64,000 bases of DNA from Pseudomonas pisciculturae (GTDB lineage Bacteria > Pseudomonadota > Gammaproteobacteria > Pseudomonadales > Pseudomonadaceae). The stretch is taken from the NCBI RefSeq assembly GCF_015461805.1, contig NZ_JACVZE010000003.1:372001-436000 (forward strand), read 5' to 3'. Shown in pieces: positions 49,266 to 58,968 of this stretch. The position numbers and the translations under genes are program-made. Below the pieces are notes generated by a model. The model was not told the origin of the DNA. It worked only from the letters and a program-made list of their open reading frames with translations, and made no database searches. Position 1 is the first letter of the stretch. Every line of letters starts with the position of its first letter.

Positions 49266-50792
49266 ATGACTACTACGCCTAAACCTTTGGTCCTGATAAT
49301 TCTCGATGGCTTCGGACACAGTGAAAGTCACCACGACAACGCGGTATACGCGGCCAGGAAGCCGGTCCTCGACCGCCTGACCGCCACCGTACCCAACGGT
49401 CTGATCTCCGGCTCCGGCATGGATGTGGGCCTGCCGGACGGCCAGATGGGCAACTCGGAAGTCGGCCACATGAATCTGGGCGCCGGACGAGTGGTCTATC
49501 AAGACTTCACCCGCGTGACCAAAGCGATCCGCGATGGCGAGTTCTTCGAGAACCCGACCATCTGCGCCGCCGTCGATAAAGCTGTCGCTGCCGGCAAGGC
49601 CGTGCACTTCATGGGCCTGCTGTCCGATGGCGGCGTACACAGCCACCAGGACCACTTGGTCGCCATGGCCGAATTGGCCTTCAAGCGCGGCGCCGACAAG
49701 ATTTACCTGCACGCCTTCCTCGATGGCCGCGACACCCCGCCCAAAAGCGCGCAATCGTCCATTGAGCTGCTGGACGCCACCTTCGCAGCGCTGGGCAAGG
49801 GTCGCATCGCAAGTATCGTGGGCCGTTACTTCGCCATGGACCGTGACAACCGCTGGGACCGCGTATCCCAGGCCTACAACCTGATTGTCGACGGCCAGGC
49901 CGAATTCAACGCCGCCACCGCCCAGCAAGGCCTGGAAGCCGCCTACGCCCGTGGCGAAAGCGATGAATTCGTCAAAGCGACCACCATCGGCGAGCCAGTG
50001 AAAGTCGAAGATGGCGACGCCGTGGTGTTCATGAACTTCCGCGCCGACCGCGCCCGCGAGCTGAGCCGCGTGTTTGTCGAAGACGGTTTCACAGAGTTCG
50101 AGCGCGCCCGCCAGCCGAAAGTGCATTACGTCGGCCTGACCCAGTACGCCGCGAGCATCCCTGCACCGGCCGCTTTCGCACCGGGCAGCCTGGAAAACGT
50201 GCTGGGTGATTACCTGGCCAAAAACGGCAAGACCCAACTGCGCATTGCCGAAACTGAAAAGTACGCCCACGTGACCTTCTTCTTCTCCGGCGGGCGTGAA
50301 GAACCGTTCCCAGGCGAAGAGCGCATCCTGATCCCGTCGCCCAAGGTCGCCACCTACGACCTGCAGCCAGAAATGAGCGCGCCGGAAGTCACCGACAAGA
50401 TCGTCGACGCTATTGATAACCAGCGTTATGACGTGATCGTGGTCAACTATGCCAACGGCGACATGGTGGGCCACAGCGGCAACCTGGCAGCGGCGACCAA
50501 GGCCGTGGAATGTCTGGACACCTGCGTCGGCCGCATCGTTGAAGCACTGGAAAAAGTCGGCGGCGAAGCGCTGATCACCGCCGACCACGGCAACTGCGAG
50601 CAGATGTCGGATGAATCCACCGGCCAGGCGCACACAGCGCACACCACCGAACCGGTGCCGTTCATCTATGTTGGCAAGCGTGATTTGAAAGTGCGTGAAG
50701 GCGGCGTGCTGGCGGATGTGGCGCCGACCATGCTGAAGCTGATGGGGCTGGAAAAGCCTGTTGAAATGACCGGTACTTCGATCCTGGTGTGA
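49266..50792 (+). CDS. gpmI: 2,3-bisphosphoglycerate-independent phosphoglycerate mutase
   Basis: This 508-residue monomeric metalloenzyme interconverts 3- and 2-phosphoglycerate. The phosphorylated Ser64 is in [15 protein letters not shown]. Metal ligands are in ILDGFGHSE (Asp14), [12 protein letters not shown] and [10 protein letters not shown]. Length and domain order (phosphatase fold with an inserted transferase domain, about 78-310) are normal. It is divergent from the rhodanese-like gene and followed by a REP doublet. Confidence 0.98.
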   Translation: MTTTPKPLVLIILDGFGHSESHHDNAVYAARKPVLDRLTATVPNGLISGSGMDVGLPDGQMGNSEVGHMNLGAGRVVYQDFTRVTKAIRDGEFFENPTICAAVDKAVAAGKAVHFMGLLSDGGVHSHQDHLVAMAELAFKRGADKIYLHAFLDGRDTPPKSAQSSIELLDATFAALGKGRIASIVGRYFAMDRDNRWDRVSQAYNLIVDGQAEFNAATAQQGLEAAYARGESDEFVKATTIGEPVKVEDGDAVVFMNFRADRARELSRVFVEDGFTEFERARQPKVHYVGLTQYAASIPAPAAFAPGSLENVLGDYLAKNGKTQLRIAETEKYAHVTFFFSGGREEPFPGEERILIPSPKVATYDLQPEMSAPEVTDKIVDAIDNQRYDVIVVNYANGDMVGHSGNLAAATKAVECLDTCVGRIVEALEKVGGEALITADHGNCEQMSDESTGQAHTAHTTEPVPFIYVGKRDLKVREGGVLADVAPTMLKLMGLEKPVEMTGTSILV

Positions 50793-50813
50793 TCTAAAGC
50801 ACACCGCATAACC

Positions 50814-50906
50814 AGTGTGGGAGCGGGCTTGCTCGCGAAAGCGGTAGTTCAGTCGATATCTTCGGCGACTGACACTCCGTATTCGCGAGCAAGCCCGCTC
50901 CCACAT
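50814..50906. repeat. REP doublet between gpmI and envC
   Basis: Outward-facing arms of a CGGGCTTGCTCGCGAA subtype with compensated changes in both arms, and the spacer TTCAGTCGATATC...GACTGACAC. Confidence 0.88.
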
Positions 50907-51052
50907 TGGTTTTGTAGCGCTTTCAAAGATGTCTTTCTGCCATCCCGCCGCCACTCGGCGCCTAACTTACTCCCCACCCCGAATTGGGCGTTTTTTTTGC
51001 AGCGCTTGCCGGGCATACTAGGCCGTCCATTTCCCTGGTGTCGCCCGCCTCT

Positions 51053-52348
51053 ATGCTTCGCGCCTTGATTACCCTTGCTCTTGTCTGCCTGCTCCAACCG
51101 GCGTTTGCCGATGAGCGTGCACAAACCCAACAACAGTTGGACGCTACGCGTCAGGACATTACCGAGCTGAAAAAACTGCTCGGCAAGCTCCAGGAAGAAA
51201 AATCCGGGGTGCAAAAAGACCTGCGCGGCACAGAAACCGAGATGGGCAAGCTGGAGAAACAGGTCCAGGAGCTGCAAAAAGAACTAAAGAAGAGCGAGTC
51301 GGAACTGGAGCGACTCGACGCTGAGAAAAAAAAACTCCAGAGCGCACGCGTTGAACAGCAACGCCTGATCGCGATCCAGGCTCGCGCTGCTTATCAGAAC
51401 GGCCGTCAGGAATACCTCAAGCTGCTGCTCAACCAGCAGAACCCCGAGAAATTCGCCCGCACCCTCACGTATTACGACTACCTGAGCAAGGCACGCCTGG
51501 AGCAATTGAAAAGCTTCAACGAGACCCTGCGCCAACTGGTCAACGTTGAGCAGGAAATCGCCAATCAGCAGTCGCAGCTCGAAGACCAGCAAAACGCCCT
51601 CACCGCCCAGCGCGACGAGCTGGAGAAGGTGCGCAAGGAGCGCCAGCTGGCCCTGGCCAAGCTCAATGACGACGTAAAGGCCCGCGACGCCAAGTTGCAG
51701 GCCCGCGAGCAAGACCAGGCCGACCTGGGCAAAGTGCTCAAGACCATCGAAGAAACCCTTGCCCGTCAGGCACGTGAGGCAGAAGAAGCGCGGCAGAAAG
51801 CGCTGATCGCCCAGCAGGAAGCCGAAAAAAAGCGCCAGCGTGAGGCCGAGCTGGCCGCCACCTCGGACGCCCCGGCCCCGCGTAAACCGGCACATGCAGC
51901 GCCTGGCCCGCTGGTTTCCAGCGCCGGCGAGTCGTTTGGCGGTGCATTTGGTTCAGCTCGCGGCAAACTTCCATGGCCCGTTGATGGTCGACTACTGGCA
52001 CGCTTCGGTGAAACCCGTGGTGATGACACCCGCGCCAAGTGGGATGGCGTGATGATCAGCGCCTCCGCCGGCAGCCAGGTGCACGCCGTTCACGGTGGGC
52101 GCGTGGTGTTTGCCGATTGGCTGCGCGGTGCCGGTTTGTTGGTGATTCTTGACCACGGTAATGGCTATTTGAGCCTTTACGGCCACAATCAGACTTTACT
52201 CAAGTCGGCAGGTGATGTTGTAAAAGCCGGTGAATCCATCTCCACTGTCGGTAACAGTGGTGGCCAGGACACCCCGGCGCTGTACTTCGCTATTCGTCAG
52301 CAGGGTCGCCCGAGCGATCCTGCACAATGGTGCCGTTCCCAAGGATAG
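51053..52348 (+). CDS. envC: Murein hydrolase activator EnvC-like (coiled coil + LytM)
   Basis: This 431-residue periplasmic protein has a signal peptide (LRALITLALVCLLQPAFA, cleaved near residue 20), two long coiled coils (about 22-110 and 155-275), a Pro/Ala linker and a C-terminal LytM/M23 domain (about 310-425). The domain reads HAVHGGRVVFAD and YGHNQTLL; the zinc ligands of active LytM enzymes are not all present, which fits an amidase activator rather than a peptidase. The ATG at 51053 begins the signal peptide; the longer frame has none. It probably forms an operon with ctpA. Confidence 0.93.
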   Translation: MLRALITLALVCLLQPAFADERAQTQQQLDATRQDITELKKLLGKLQEEKSGVQKDLRGTETEMGKLEKQVQELQKELKKSESELERLDAEKKKLQSARVEQQRLIAIQARAAYQNGRQEYLKLLLNQQNPEKFARTLTYYDYLSKARLEQLKSFNETLRQLVNVEQEIANQQSQLEDQQNALTAQRDELEKVRKERQLALAKLNDDVKARDAKLQAREQDQADLGKVLKTIEETLARQAREAEEARQKALIAQQEAEKKRQREAELAATSDAPAPRKPAHAAPGPLVSSAGESFGGAFGSARGKLPWPVDGRLLARFGETRGDDTRAKWDGVMISASAGSQVHAVHGGRVVFADWLRGAGLLVILDHGNGYLSLYGHNQTLLKSAGDVVKAGESISTVGNSGGQDTPALYFAIRQQGRPSDPAQWCRSQG

Positions 52349-52378
52349 GGCCGCATCTACATTAGGAGTTCGTTCGAC

Positions 52379-53695
52379 ATGCTGCATTTGTCCCGCCTTA
52401 CATCGCTGGCTCTGACGATCGCCCTGGTGATCGGCGCGCCTTTGGCTTTTGCCGACCAGGCCGCCCAGACTGCGCCTGCTGCCACGGCCGCGACCACCAA
52501 GGCGCCATTGCCGCTGGACGAGTTGCGCACCTTTGCCGAGGTCATGGACCGCATCAAGGCAGCCTATGTCGAACCCGTAGACGACAAGACCCTGCTGGAG
52601 AATGCCATCAAGGGCATGCTCAGCAACCTCGACCCGCACTCCGCCTACCTCGGCCCGGAAGATTTTGCCGAGCTGCAAGAAAGCACCAGCGGCGAATTCG
52701 GCGGCCTGGGCATTGAAGTCGGCGCCGAAGACGGCAACGTGAAGGTAGTGTCGCCAATCGACGACACCCCGGCGTCGAAGGCCGGCATCCAGGCTGGCGA
52801 CTTTATCGTCAAGATCAACGGCCAGCCAACACGTGGCCAGACCATGACCGAAGCCGTCGACAAGATGCGTGGCAAAATCGGCCAGAAGATCACCCTGACT
52901 CTGGTACGCGACGGCGGCAACCCGTTCGACGTGACGCTGACCCGCGCAACCATCGTGGTCAAGAGCGTGAAGAGCCAGCTACTGGAGTCGGGCTACGGTT
53001 ACATCCGTATCACCCAGTTCCAGGTCAAGACCGGCGACGAAGTGGCCAAGGCCCTGGCCAAGCTGCGCAAGGACAACGGCAAGAAACTCAACGGCATCGT
53101 GCTCGACCTGCGTAACAACCCAGGCGGCGTGTTGCAGGCGGCGGTCGAGGTGGTAGACCACTTCATCACCAAAGGCCTGATCGTCTACACCAAAGGCCGC
53201 ATCGCCAACTCCGAGCTGCGCTTCTCGGCCACCGGCAACGACCTCAGCGAGAACGTGCCATTGGCCGTGCTGATCAACGGCGGCAGCGCCTCGGCCTCGG
53301 AAATCGTCGCCGGCGCCCTGCAAGACCAGAAGCGCGGCGTGCTGATGGGCACCACCAGCTTCGGCAAAGGCTCGGTACAAACCGTGCTGCCGCTGAACAA
53401 CGAGCGTGCGCTGAAGATCACCACCGCGCTGTACTACACGCCGAACGGCCGCTCGATCCAGGCCCAGGGCATCGTGCCAGACATCGAAGTACGCAAGGCC
53501 AAGATCACCAACGAGATCGACAGCGAGTACTACAAAGAGGCTGACCTGCAAGGTCACCTGGGCAATGGCAACGGCGGTGCCGACCAGCCAACCGGCAGCA
53601 GCAAGAAAGCCAAGCCGATGCCGCAGGACGACGACTACCAACTGGCCCAGGCGCTGAGCCTGCTCAAGGGCCTGAGCATCACGCGCAGCCGTTGA
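52379..53695 (+). CDS. ctpA: Carboxy-terminal processing protease CtpA (S41)
   Basis: This 438-residue periplasmic serine protease has a signal peptide (to about residue 25), an N-terminal helical part, a PDZ domain with GLGIEVGAEDGNVKVVSPI (about 100-180), and the S41 catalytic core with the Ser305-Lys330 dyad in GGSASASEI and TTSFGKGSVQ. In P. aeruginosa CtpA degrades cell-wall hydrolases with the help of LbcA. The gene lies 30 bases after envC and one base before the deacetylase gene, giving a cell-wall operon. Confidence 0.95.
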   Translation: MLHLSRLTSLALTIALVIGAPLAFADQAAQTAPAATAATTKAPLPLDELRTFAEVMDRIKAAYVEPVDDKTLLENAIKGMLSNLDPHSAYLGPEDFAELQESTSGEFGGLGIEVGAEDGNVKVVSPIDDTPASKAGIQAGDFIVKINGQPTRGQTMTEAVDKMRGKIGQKITLTLVRDGGNPFDVTLTRATIVVKSVKSQLLESGYGYIRITQFQVKTGDEVAKALAKLRKDNGKKLNGIVLDLRNNPGGVLQAAVEVVDHFITKGLIVYTKGRIANSELRFSATGNDLSENVPLAVLINGGSASASEIVAGALQDQKRGVLMGTTSFGKGSVQTVLPLNNERALKITTALYYTPNGRSIQAQGIVPDIEVRKAKITNEIDSEYYKEADLQGHLGNGNGGADQPTGSSKKAKPMPQDDDYQLAQALSLLKGLSITRSR

Positions 53696-53696
53696 T

Positions 53697-54482
53697 ATGC
53701 GCTTTGCCCTGATCATCGCTGTACTGTGCAGCTTGGCCGGAGTCGCCCACGCGACCCCGGCCAGCGAGCCACACAAAGCCTACCTGACCCTCATCATCGA
53801 CGACCTTGGGCAAAACCTGCCCAGGGATCGCCGCGTGCTGGCACTGCCCGGCCCCGTGACCACGGCAATCATGCCAGACACCCCCCACGCCGCCGAATTC
53901 GCCCGCGAAGCCCACAAGGCCGGCAAGGTCGTGATCCTGCACATGCCGATGGACCCAGCCACCGGCCCGTTCGCCTGGCACCCCGAGTTGCCTATCGAGG
54001 AACTGGGCAAGCGCCTGGATGCCGCCTTCAAGGCCGTGCCCTATACCGCCGGCATCAACAACCATATGGGCAGCCGCATGACCGCACAGCCCGCGGCCAT
54101 GGCCTGGCTGATGGCCGAGCTGCAACGACGCAACAAGTTTTTTGTGGATAGCCGCACCAGCGCGCAAACCGTCGCCGCCGCCGAGGCGCAGAAGATCGGC
54201 CTGGCCAGCGTCTCGCGGGACGTATTCCTGGATGACGAGCGCACTGAAACAGCCATCACCACGCAGTTGCAGACGGCCATCAAACTGGCGCACAAACAGG
54301 GCTCGGCGGTGATGATCGGCCACCCGTATCCGCAAACCCTCGCGGTGCTGGAGCGCGAACTGCCCAAGCTCAAGGCCCAGGGTGTGGATTGGATCGATAT
54401 CAAGCTGATGATCAGTGTGCGCAGCAACCAGGCGATGGCAGGGCATGGCAAGGATGGCACCTACCGACCTGCTGCTAGATAA
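53697..54482 (+). CDS. Divergent polysaccharide deacetylase family protein (YibQ-like)
   Basis: This 261-residue protein has a signal peptide (MRFALIIAVLCSLAGVAHA). The carbohydrate-esterase-like fold shows LTLIIDDLGQN with the Asp pair (about residues 30-40), ILHMPMDP, GINNHMGSRMT and FFVDSRTSA. The usual His-x-x-x-His motif of CE4 enzymes is altered, so catalytic activity is uncertain. It follows ctpA by one base and is probably translated with it; a role in envelope maintenance is inferred from this context. Confidence 0.88.
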   Translation: MRFALIIAVLCSLAGVAHATPASEPHKAYLTLIIDDLGQNLPRDRRVLALPGPVTTAIMPDTPHAAEFAREAHKAGKVVILHMPMDPATGPFAWHPELPIEELGKRLDAAFKAVPYTAGINNHMGSRMTAQPAAMAWLMAELQRRNKFFVDSRTSAQTVAAAEAQKIGLASVSRDVFLDDERTETAITTQLQTAIKLAHKQGSAVMIGHPYPQTLAVLERELPKLKAQGVDWIDIKLMISVRSNQAMAGHGKDGTYRPAAR

Positions 54483-54547
54483 GTACCGCTTGCGCCCTGT
54501 CCCAACCCTGAATAGTGAGCCCTTCACCTCACGATTCAGGACCCCTC

Positions 54548-56137
54548 ATGAACATCACCCACATTGCCCTTACCGGGCTGCTGCTTGGCAGCCTGCCAGC
54601 TGCGCTGATGGCCACACCCAAGGACTTCGGCGAAGGCTTGGTCAACACCACCCCCGCGCGCCTGCTCACCAATGCTCGCCATGAACACGCGCATTGGAAC
54701 GGCGTCGGCCGCATCCGCAACGAAGCCCAGACCCTGTGTACGGCCACATTGCTGGACACCCGTGACGCCACCGGAAAGTCCGGCCCGGCGTACGTGCTCA
54801 CCAGCAGCCATTGCCTGCATCGCCTAAATGGTGCCGTGCAAAAAGACCTGCCGATCAAGGGCAGCATCAGCTTCAACTATTTCGACGACACCCTGGAGTC
54901 GATCAAGACCTACCCGCTCAAGACCATGAAATGGGGCAGCAGCCAAGGCGTCGACCTGGCGATTATCGAATTGAAGGCCACGTTGGCGGATCTGCTCAAA
55001 GACGGCATCAGCCCGCTGAAGCTCGCCGATGAAGTACCCGCCGATGGTAACGACATCCTCGCACTCGCCGCCCCCGAATGGGACACCCTGCACCTCTCGG
55101 CCTGCGCCCAGCAAAGCTCCCGGGAATTGGTGGAGCAACCGTTCGTATGGCGCGTCACCATGAAAAACCAATGCCAAGGCATCGCTCACGGCAGCTTTGG
55201 CGGGCCGTTGCTCGACCGGGCAACCAATACGGTGTTCGGCATTCTCAGCACCAGCACTGCAGGCCAACCCGAGGAGCGCAAATGCCAGCGGGACTCGCCC
55301 TGTGAAATCAATAACGGGCAGCCCACCTGGCACCCTGACACGAACTACGGCAGCCCCGTGGTGTTCCTCAACCAGTGTTTTGCAGGCGGGGTGCTGCAGA
55401 CCGACAACGAGCACTGCGACCTCTATCCGATCACTTCGATCACCTTCAGAAATCCGGAGCCGATCCAGCAGTACTTCGTGAAGAAGCCCGGCGGCAAAAG
55501 CAAAGATATCGTGCCCCGCTGGAACTTGACGTTCACCACCAATACCCCTTTCTACCGCTACAAAACCACACGACGCGCCATTGAATGCGAAAACCCGGTG
55601 AACTACAGCTCACCGATCACTGCCGAGAACGCCTACATCAACAGCGCTATCGGCCCACAGACGGGCATGCATATGCTGTGCATCGTCGGCGTAGCCTCCG
55701 CCGAGCAACCGGTCACCAACGGCATGATGAGAAATGCCCTTACCCTCGCGGTAGAACTCGCCGAACCCGGCCCTGCGCGCACCCCCAACCTGACCATCAG
55801 CCTCGATAGGATTGGGCTCGGCGCCTACACCTTGATCTGGAACCTGGCGCCGCCTTTTATGCAGCGCTACACCTATAAATACGGGCCCGCAGCAACCACC
55901 GACTGCCTGCGCCCCGCCGGTTTCCTGCCGATCCCTGCCCCGCCCTTGACCGACGATGAGGACGACGAGGAGCCCATCGAACTGGTGTATCCACTTAACG
56001 ATTCCCCCGCCATGCCCCCGGAGCAATTCGCCCAAGTGATCAACGTCAGAAGCGCGCCCATCAAGGTCTGTACGTATGCGTTCGACCAGGCAGACCAGCC
56101 ATCGACCCTGCGGGTCGACCTGCTTAAACCCCGTTGA
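54548..56137 (+). CDS. Secreted trypsin-like serine protease of unknown role
   Basis: This 529-residue protein has a signal peptide (IALTGLLLGSLPAALMA, cleaved near residue 22). A chymotrypsin-fold domain occupies about residues 50-235: His88 in TSSHCLH, Asp136 in GVDLAII and Ser216 in HGSFGGPLLD. The normal GDSGGP is thus GSFGGP. Many cysteines (for example 64, 89, 186, 209) suggest disulfides. The C-terminal 290 residues are of unknown fold, with an acidic loop DDEDDEEPIE near residue 475. The ATG at 54548 has AGGA upstream. It starts 65 bases after the deacetylase gene. I do not recognise a named family. Confidence 0.78.
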   Translation: MNITHIALTGLLLGSLPAALMATPKDFGEGLVNTTPARLLTNARHEHAHWNGVGRIRNEAQTLCTATLLDTRDATGKSGPAYVLTSSHCLHRLNGAVQKDLPIKGSISFNYFDDTLESIKTYPLKTMKWGSSQGVDLAIIELKATLADLLKDGISPLKLADEVPADGNDILALAAPEWDTLHLSACAQQSSRELVEQPFVWRVTMKNQCQGIAHGSFGGPLLDRATNTVFGILSTSTAGQPEERKCQRDSPCEINNGQPTWHPDTNYGSPVVFLNQCFAGGVLQTDNEHCDLYPITSITFRNPEPIQQYFVKKPGGKSKDIVPRWNLTFTTNTPFYRYKTTRRAIECENPVNYSSPITAENAYINSAIGPQTGMHMLCIVGVASAEQPVTNGMMRNALTLAVELAEPGPARTPNLTISLDRIGLGAYTLIWNLAPPFMQRYTYKYGPAATTDCLRPAGFLPIPAPPLTDDEDDEEPIELVYPLNDSPAMPPEQFAQVINVRSAPIKVCTYAFDQADQPSTLRVDLLKPR

Positions 56138-56216
56138 GTGAAGCCTGCATAGCTATCACTTCGCACTGCCCGGACTGATCAAAAGTGAGTCCTCCAAACC
56201 ACCGGAGAGTTCACCG

Positions 56217-56294
56217 ATGTCCCCATTGCAATTCAAGGACCTGTTCATCAGCCTCACCTGCGAGCTCTTGCCACTCTGGAACGACAAGCGCTAA
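56217..56294 (+). CDS. Possible 25-residue small protein
   Basis: The ATG at 56217 is preceded by GGAGA at 8 bases and opens 25 codons ending in TAA. The product is amphipathic with a hydrophobic middle (DLFISLTCELLPLW) and one Cys. It stands alone between the protease and the minus-strand binding-protein gene. Codon use is ordinary. It may be coincidence. Confidence 0.35.
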   Translation: MSPLQFKDLFISLTCELLPLWNDKR

Positions 56295-56330
56295 GGCCCC
56301 CGTATCGAAGAGCCTGCCGTGGAACCGGCG

Positions 56331-57086
56331 TCAGAGGTAGCCAGCCATGATCCGGTCAACAACGCCCTCGCCCCGTAACTGATCGAGTGCCGCCTGTAAT
56401 TTGGCCACCACCTCATCCGGCACCTGCTTGTTAAGCGCCAGGTACAACTGGGCACTGTTGAAGCGCAGTACGGTCTTCAGGCCTGTCACCCCCACCTGGC
56501 GCGCCAGGTAACGCCCGGCAGGGTCGCCGGTGGCCCAAAGGTCGATCTGGCCATCCAGCAGCTTTTGCGCGTTATCCTGATCGCGTAGCACCACCACCGG
56601 GTTAAGGCCCTGCTTTTCAAGGGTCTGGGCGATGGCATCGCCCTTGTAGGCGCCGATCTTATAGCGACGGGCGTGCTCAAGGTCGGTCAGTTGGATCTTG
56701 CTGTCGGCCTTGGCCAGCAGCACCCAATCGTCCGGGCCGATGGGGCCGACCCATTTGAACAGGGCTTCGCGGTCCGGCAGGCGGGCCATTACGAACACGC
56801 CGTAGCCGGGTTTTTCCAGGGCGAGTTTGTAGATTCGCTCCCAAGGAAAACGCAGGGTGAGGTTGTAGGAAATGCCGGCACGCTTGAAGGTCTCGCGCAC
56901 GATATCCACGGCGATGCCTTCGATGTTGTCTTCCTTGGCGAAGTTCTTGCCGTTCTTCGCCATGTTGTACGGCGGGAAGTTTTCCGTCAGCAGCACCAGG
57001 GCAGTACCGGACGGCTCCTCGGCATGGGCCGAGCCCGTCAAAAGGATGGACGTACTGGCGAGGGCAAGCAGAAGCTTTTTGAACAT
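56331..57086 (-). CDS. Periplasmic solute-binding protein (family 3) downstream of hisF
   Basis: This 251-residue protein has a signal peptide (MFKKLLLALASTSILLTGSAHA) and a two-lobe family 3 fold: VLLTENFPPYNMAKNG, EGIAVDIVRETFKRAGISYNLTLRFPWER and KIGAYKGDAIAQTLEKQGLNP. These are features of the amino-acid-binding proteins that often lack an adjoining transporter. It follows hisF by 67 bases in the same direction. Whether it binds a histidine-related ligand is unknown. Confidence 0.87.
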   Translation of the reverse strand: MFKKLLLALASTSILLTGSAHAEEPSGTALVLLTENFPPYNMAKNGKNFAKEDNIEGIAVDIVRETFKRAGISYNLTLRFPWERIYKLALEKPGYGVFVMARLPDREALFKWVGPIGPDDWVLLAKADSKIQLTDLEHARRYKIGAYKGDAIAQTLEKQGLNPVVVLRDQDNAQKLLDGQIDLWATGDPAGRYLARQVGVTGLKTVLRFNSAQLYLALNKQVPDEVVAKLQAALDQLRGEGVVDRIMAGYL

Positions 57087-57153
57087 GAAGGGCTACCGGA
57101 ATCCATGGCAAGCGCAGAGAGTGCCGCGCACTTGCCACGGTGTCCAGCAGCGT

Positions 57154-57924
57154 TTAGCGAACGACGATACCGCGCGCCGCCATGTAGGCCTTGGCCTCGG
57201 GAACGGTGTATTCGCCAAAGTGGAAAATACTCGCCGCCAACACCGCACTGGCATGGCCTTCGATCACGCCGTCGGCCAGATGCTGCAGGTTGCCGACGCC
57301 GCCTGAAGCGATCACCGGGATGCCCAGCGCGTCGCTGATGGCGCGGGTTACGCCGAGGTCGAAGCCGTTCTTCATGCCGTCCTGGTCCATGCTGGTCAGC
57401 AGGATTTCCCCGGCGCCCAGGCCTTCCATCTTCATCGCCCACTCCACCGCATCCAGACCGGTAGGCTTGCGACCGCCGTGGGTGAAGATCTCCCAACGCG
57501 GGGTTTCGCCCGGGCCCGAGACCTTCTTGGCGTCGATGGCCACCACGATGCACTGCGAGCCGAAATGCTGCGCCGCTTCGCCAACAAACTCGGGGTTGAA
57601 CACCGCTGCTGTGTTGATCGAGACCTTGTCCGCACCGGCGTTGAGCAGGTTGCGGATGTCTTGCACGGTGCGCACGCCACCGCCCACGGTCAGCGGGATA
57701 AACACCTGGCTGGCCATGCGCTCGACGGTATGCAACGTGGTGTCGCGCCCGTCAACGCTGGCGGTGATGTCGAGAAAGGTAATCTCGTCGGCACCTTGCT
57801 CATCGTAGCGACGGGCAATTTCCACCGGGTCGCCGGCGTCGCGGATGTTCTCGAACTTGACGCCCTTGACCACGCGACCGTTGTCGACGTCCAGGCAAGG
57901 GATGATGCGTTTGGCCAGCGCCAT
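57154..57924 (-). CDS. hisF: Imidazole glycerol phosphate synthase, cyclase subunit
   Basis: This 256-residue (beta/alpha)8 enzyme uses ammonia from HisH to form imidazole-glycerol phosphate and AICAR. Catalytic Asp residues are in [18 protein letters not shown] (Asp11) and [15 protein letters not shown] (Asp130 type). The phosphate sites GGGVRTV and ASGGVGNL are visible. It starts 9 bases after hisA. Confidence 0.98.
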   Translation of the reverse strand: MALAKRIIPCLDVDNGRVVKGVKFENIRDAGDPVEIARRYDEQGADEITFLDITASVDGRDTTLHTVERMASQVFIPLTVGGGVRTVQDIRNLLNAGADKVSINTAAVFNPEFVGEAAQHFGSQCIVVAIDAKKVSGPGETPRWEIFTHGGRKPTGLDAVEWAMKMEGLGAGEILLTSMDQDGMKNGFDLGVTRAISDALGIPVIASGGVGNLQHLADGVIEGHASAVLAASIFHFGEYTVPEAKAYMAARGIVVR

Positions 57925-57933
57925 GGTCAGTCC

Positions 57934-58671
57934 TCAGCCGTTGTAGGCATCGCAGTAAGCCTGGGCTTCGGCGACGTCCAGGGTACCTTCGTAGATCGCA
58001 CGGCCGGTGATCGCGCCGATGATGCCAGGGGCCTTGGCGTCCAAGAGTGACTTGATGTCGCCCAGGTTGTGGATACCGCCCGAAGCGATCACAGGGATCT
58101 TGGTCGCGGCGGCCAGCGCAGCGGTGAACGGCACGTTGCAGCCCTGCATCATGCCGTCTTTGGCGATGTCGGTATAAACGATGGCAGACACGCCATCAGC
58201 TTCGAACTGCTTGGCCAGGTCGATCACTTGCACGGTGCTGATCTCAGCCCAGCCGTCGGTGGCGACGAAACCGTCTTTGGCATCCAGGCCGACAATCACT
58301 TTGCCAGGGAAGGCGCGGCAGGCTTCGGCAACGAAGGCCGGATCTTTCACGGCCTTGGTGCCGATGATCACGTAGCTCACGCCCGCCTTGACGTAGTGCT
58401 CGATGGTTTCCAGGGAGCGGATGCCGCCGCCGATCTGGATCGGCAGGTTCGGGTAGCGCTTGGCGATGGCGGTAACCACTTCGCCGTTGACCGGCTGGCC
58501 TTCGAAGGCGCCGTTCAAGTCCACCAGATGCAGGCGACGGCAGCCTCCTTCTACCCATTTGGCAGCCATGCTCACCGGGTCATCGGAGAACACGGTGGAG
58601 TCTTCCATACGGCCTTGGCGCAGACGTACGCAGGCGCCGTCCTTGAGATCGATAGCGGGGATAATCAGCAT
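57934..58671 (-). CDS. hisA: ProFAR isomerase HisA
   Basis: This 245-residue (beta/alpha)8 isomerase acts on the ribonucleotide intermediate before HisF. Active-site Asp8 is in [15 protein letters not shown], and the second Asp in [14 protein letters not shown]. The phosphate-binding [10 protein letters not shown] and [10 protein letters not shown] segments match HisF, its half-barrel relative. It lies 39 bases after the DUF2164 gene. Confidence 0.98.
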
Positions 58672-58710
58672 CTGGCAAACCTTATTCGATATTCAGCAAT
58701 GCTTGGGAAA

Positions 58711-58968
58711 TCAGGGTTTCTCAAGCGACCACAGGTCGCTTTCGATGCTTTCGAACCTTTCTTTAAGGAGCGTCTGTGCATCGAAAACCGCCCGGTTGTA
58801 ATAGTGAGGGGCCACTTCGGTGGTGAATAACTCAAGAATCTCGGCGACCTCGAACGAGCCCAGCTTGAGCTCGAAGCGCTCTTCCATGAACCGCTTGATC
58901 TTGAGGGTAGCCTCACTCTCCTGCTCGGGAGTGAGGTTCAAGACCGGCACCTTCGGCTTCTTGGCCAT
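58711..58968 (-). CDS. DUF2164 family protein inside the his operon
   Basis: This 85-residue, mainly helical, charged protein (PEQESEATLKIKRFMEER, ELFTTEVAPHYYNRAV) has no signal peptide, Cys or membrane segment. Its ATG directly follows the hisH stop codon (TAA-ATG), and hisA follows 39 bases on, so it is translated as part of the his unit. Function is unknown; position suggests a link to histidine or imidazole-glycerol phosphate formation, or mere hitch-hiking. Confidence 0.9.
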   Translation of the reverse strand: MAKKPKVPVLNLTPEQESEATLKIKRFMEERFELKLGSFEVAEILELFTTEVAPHYYNRAVFDAQTLLKERFESIESDLWSLEKP

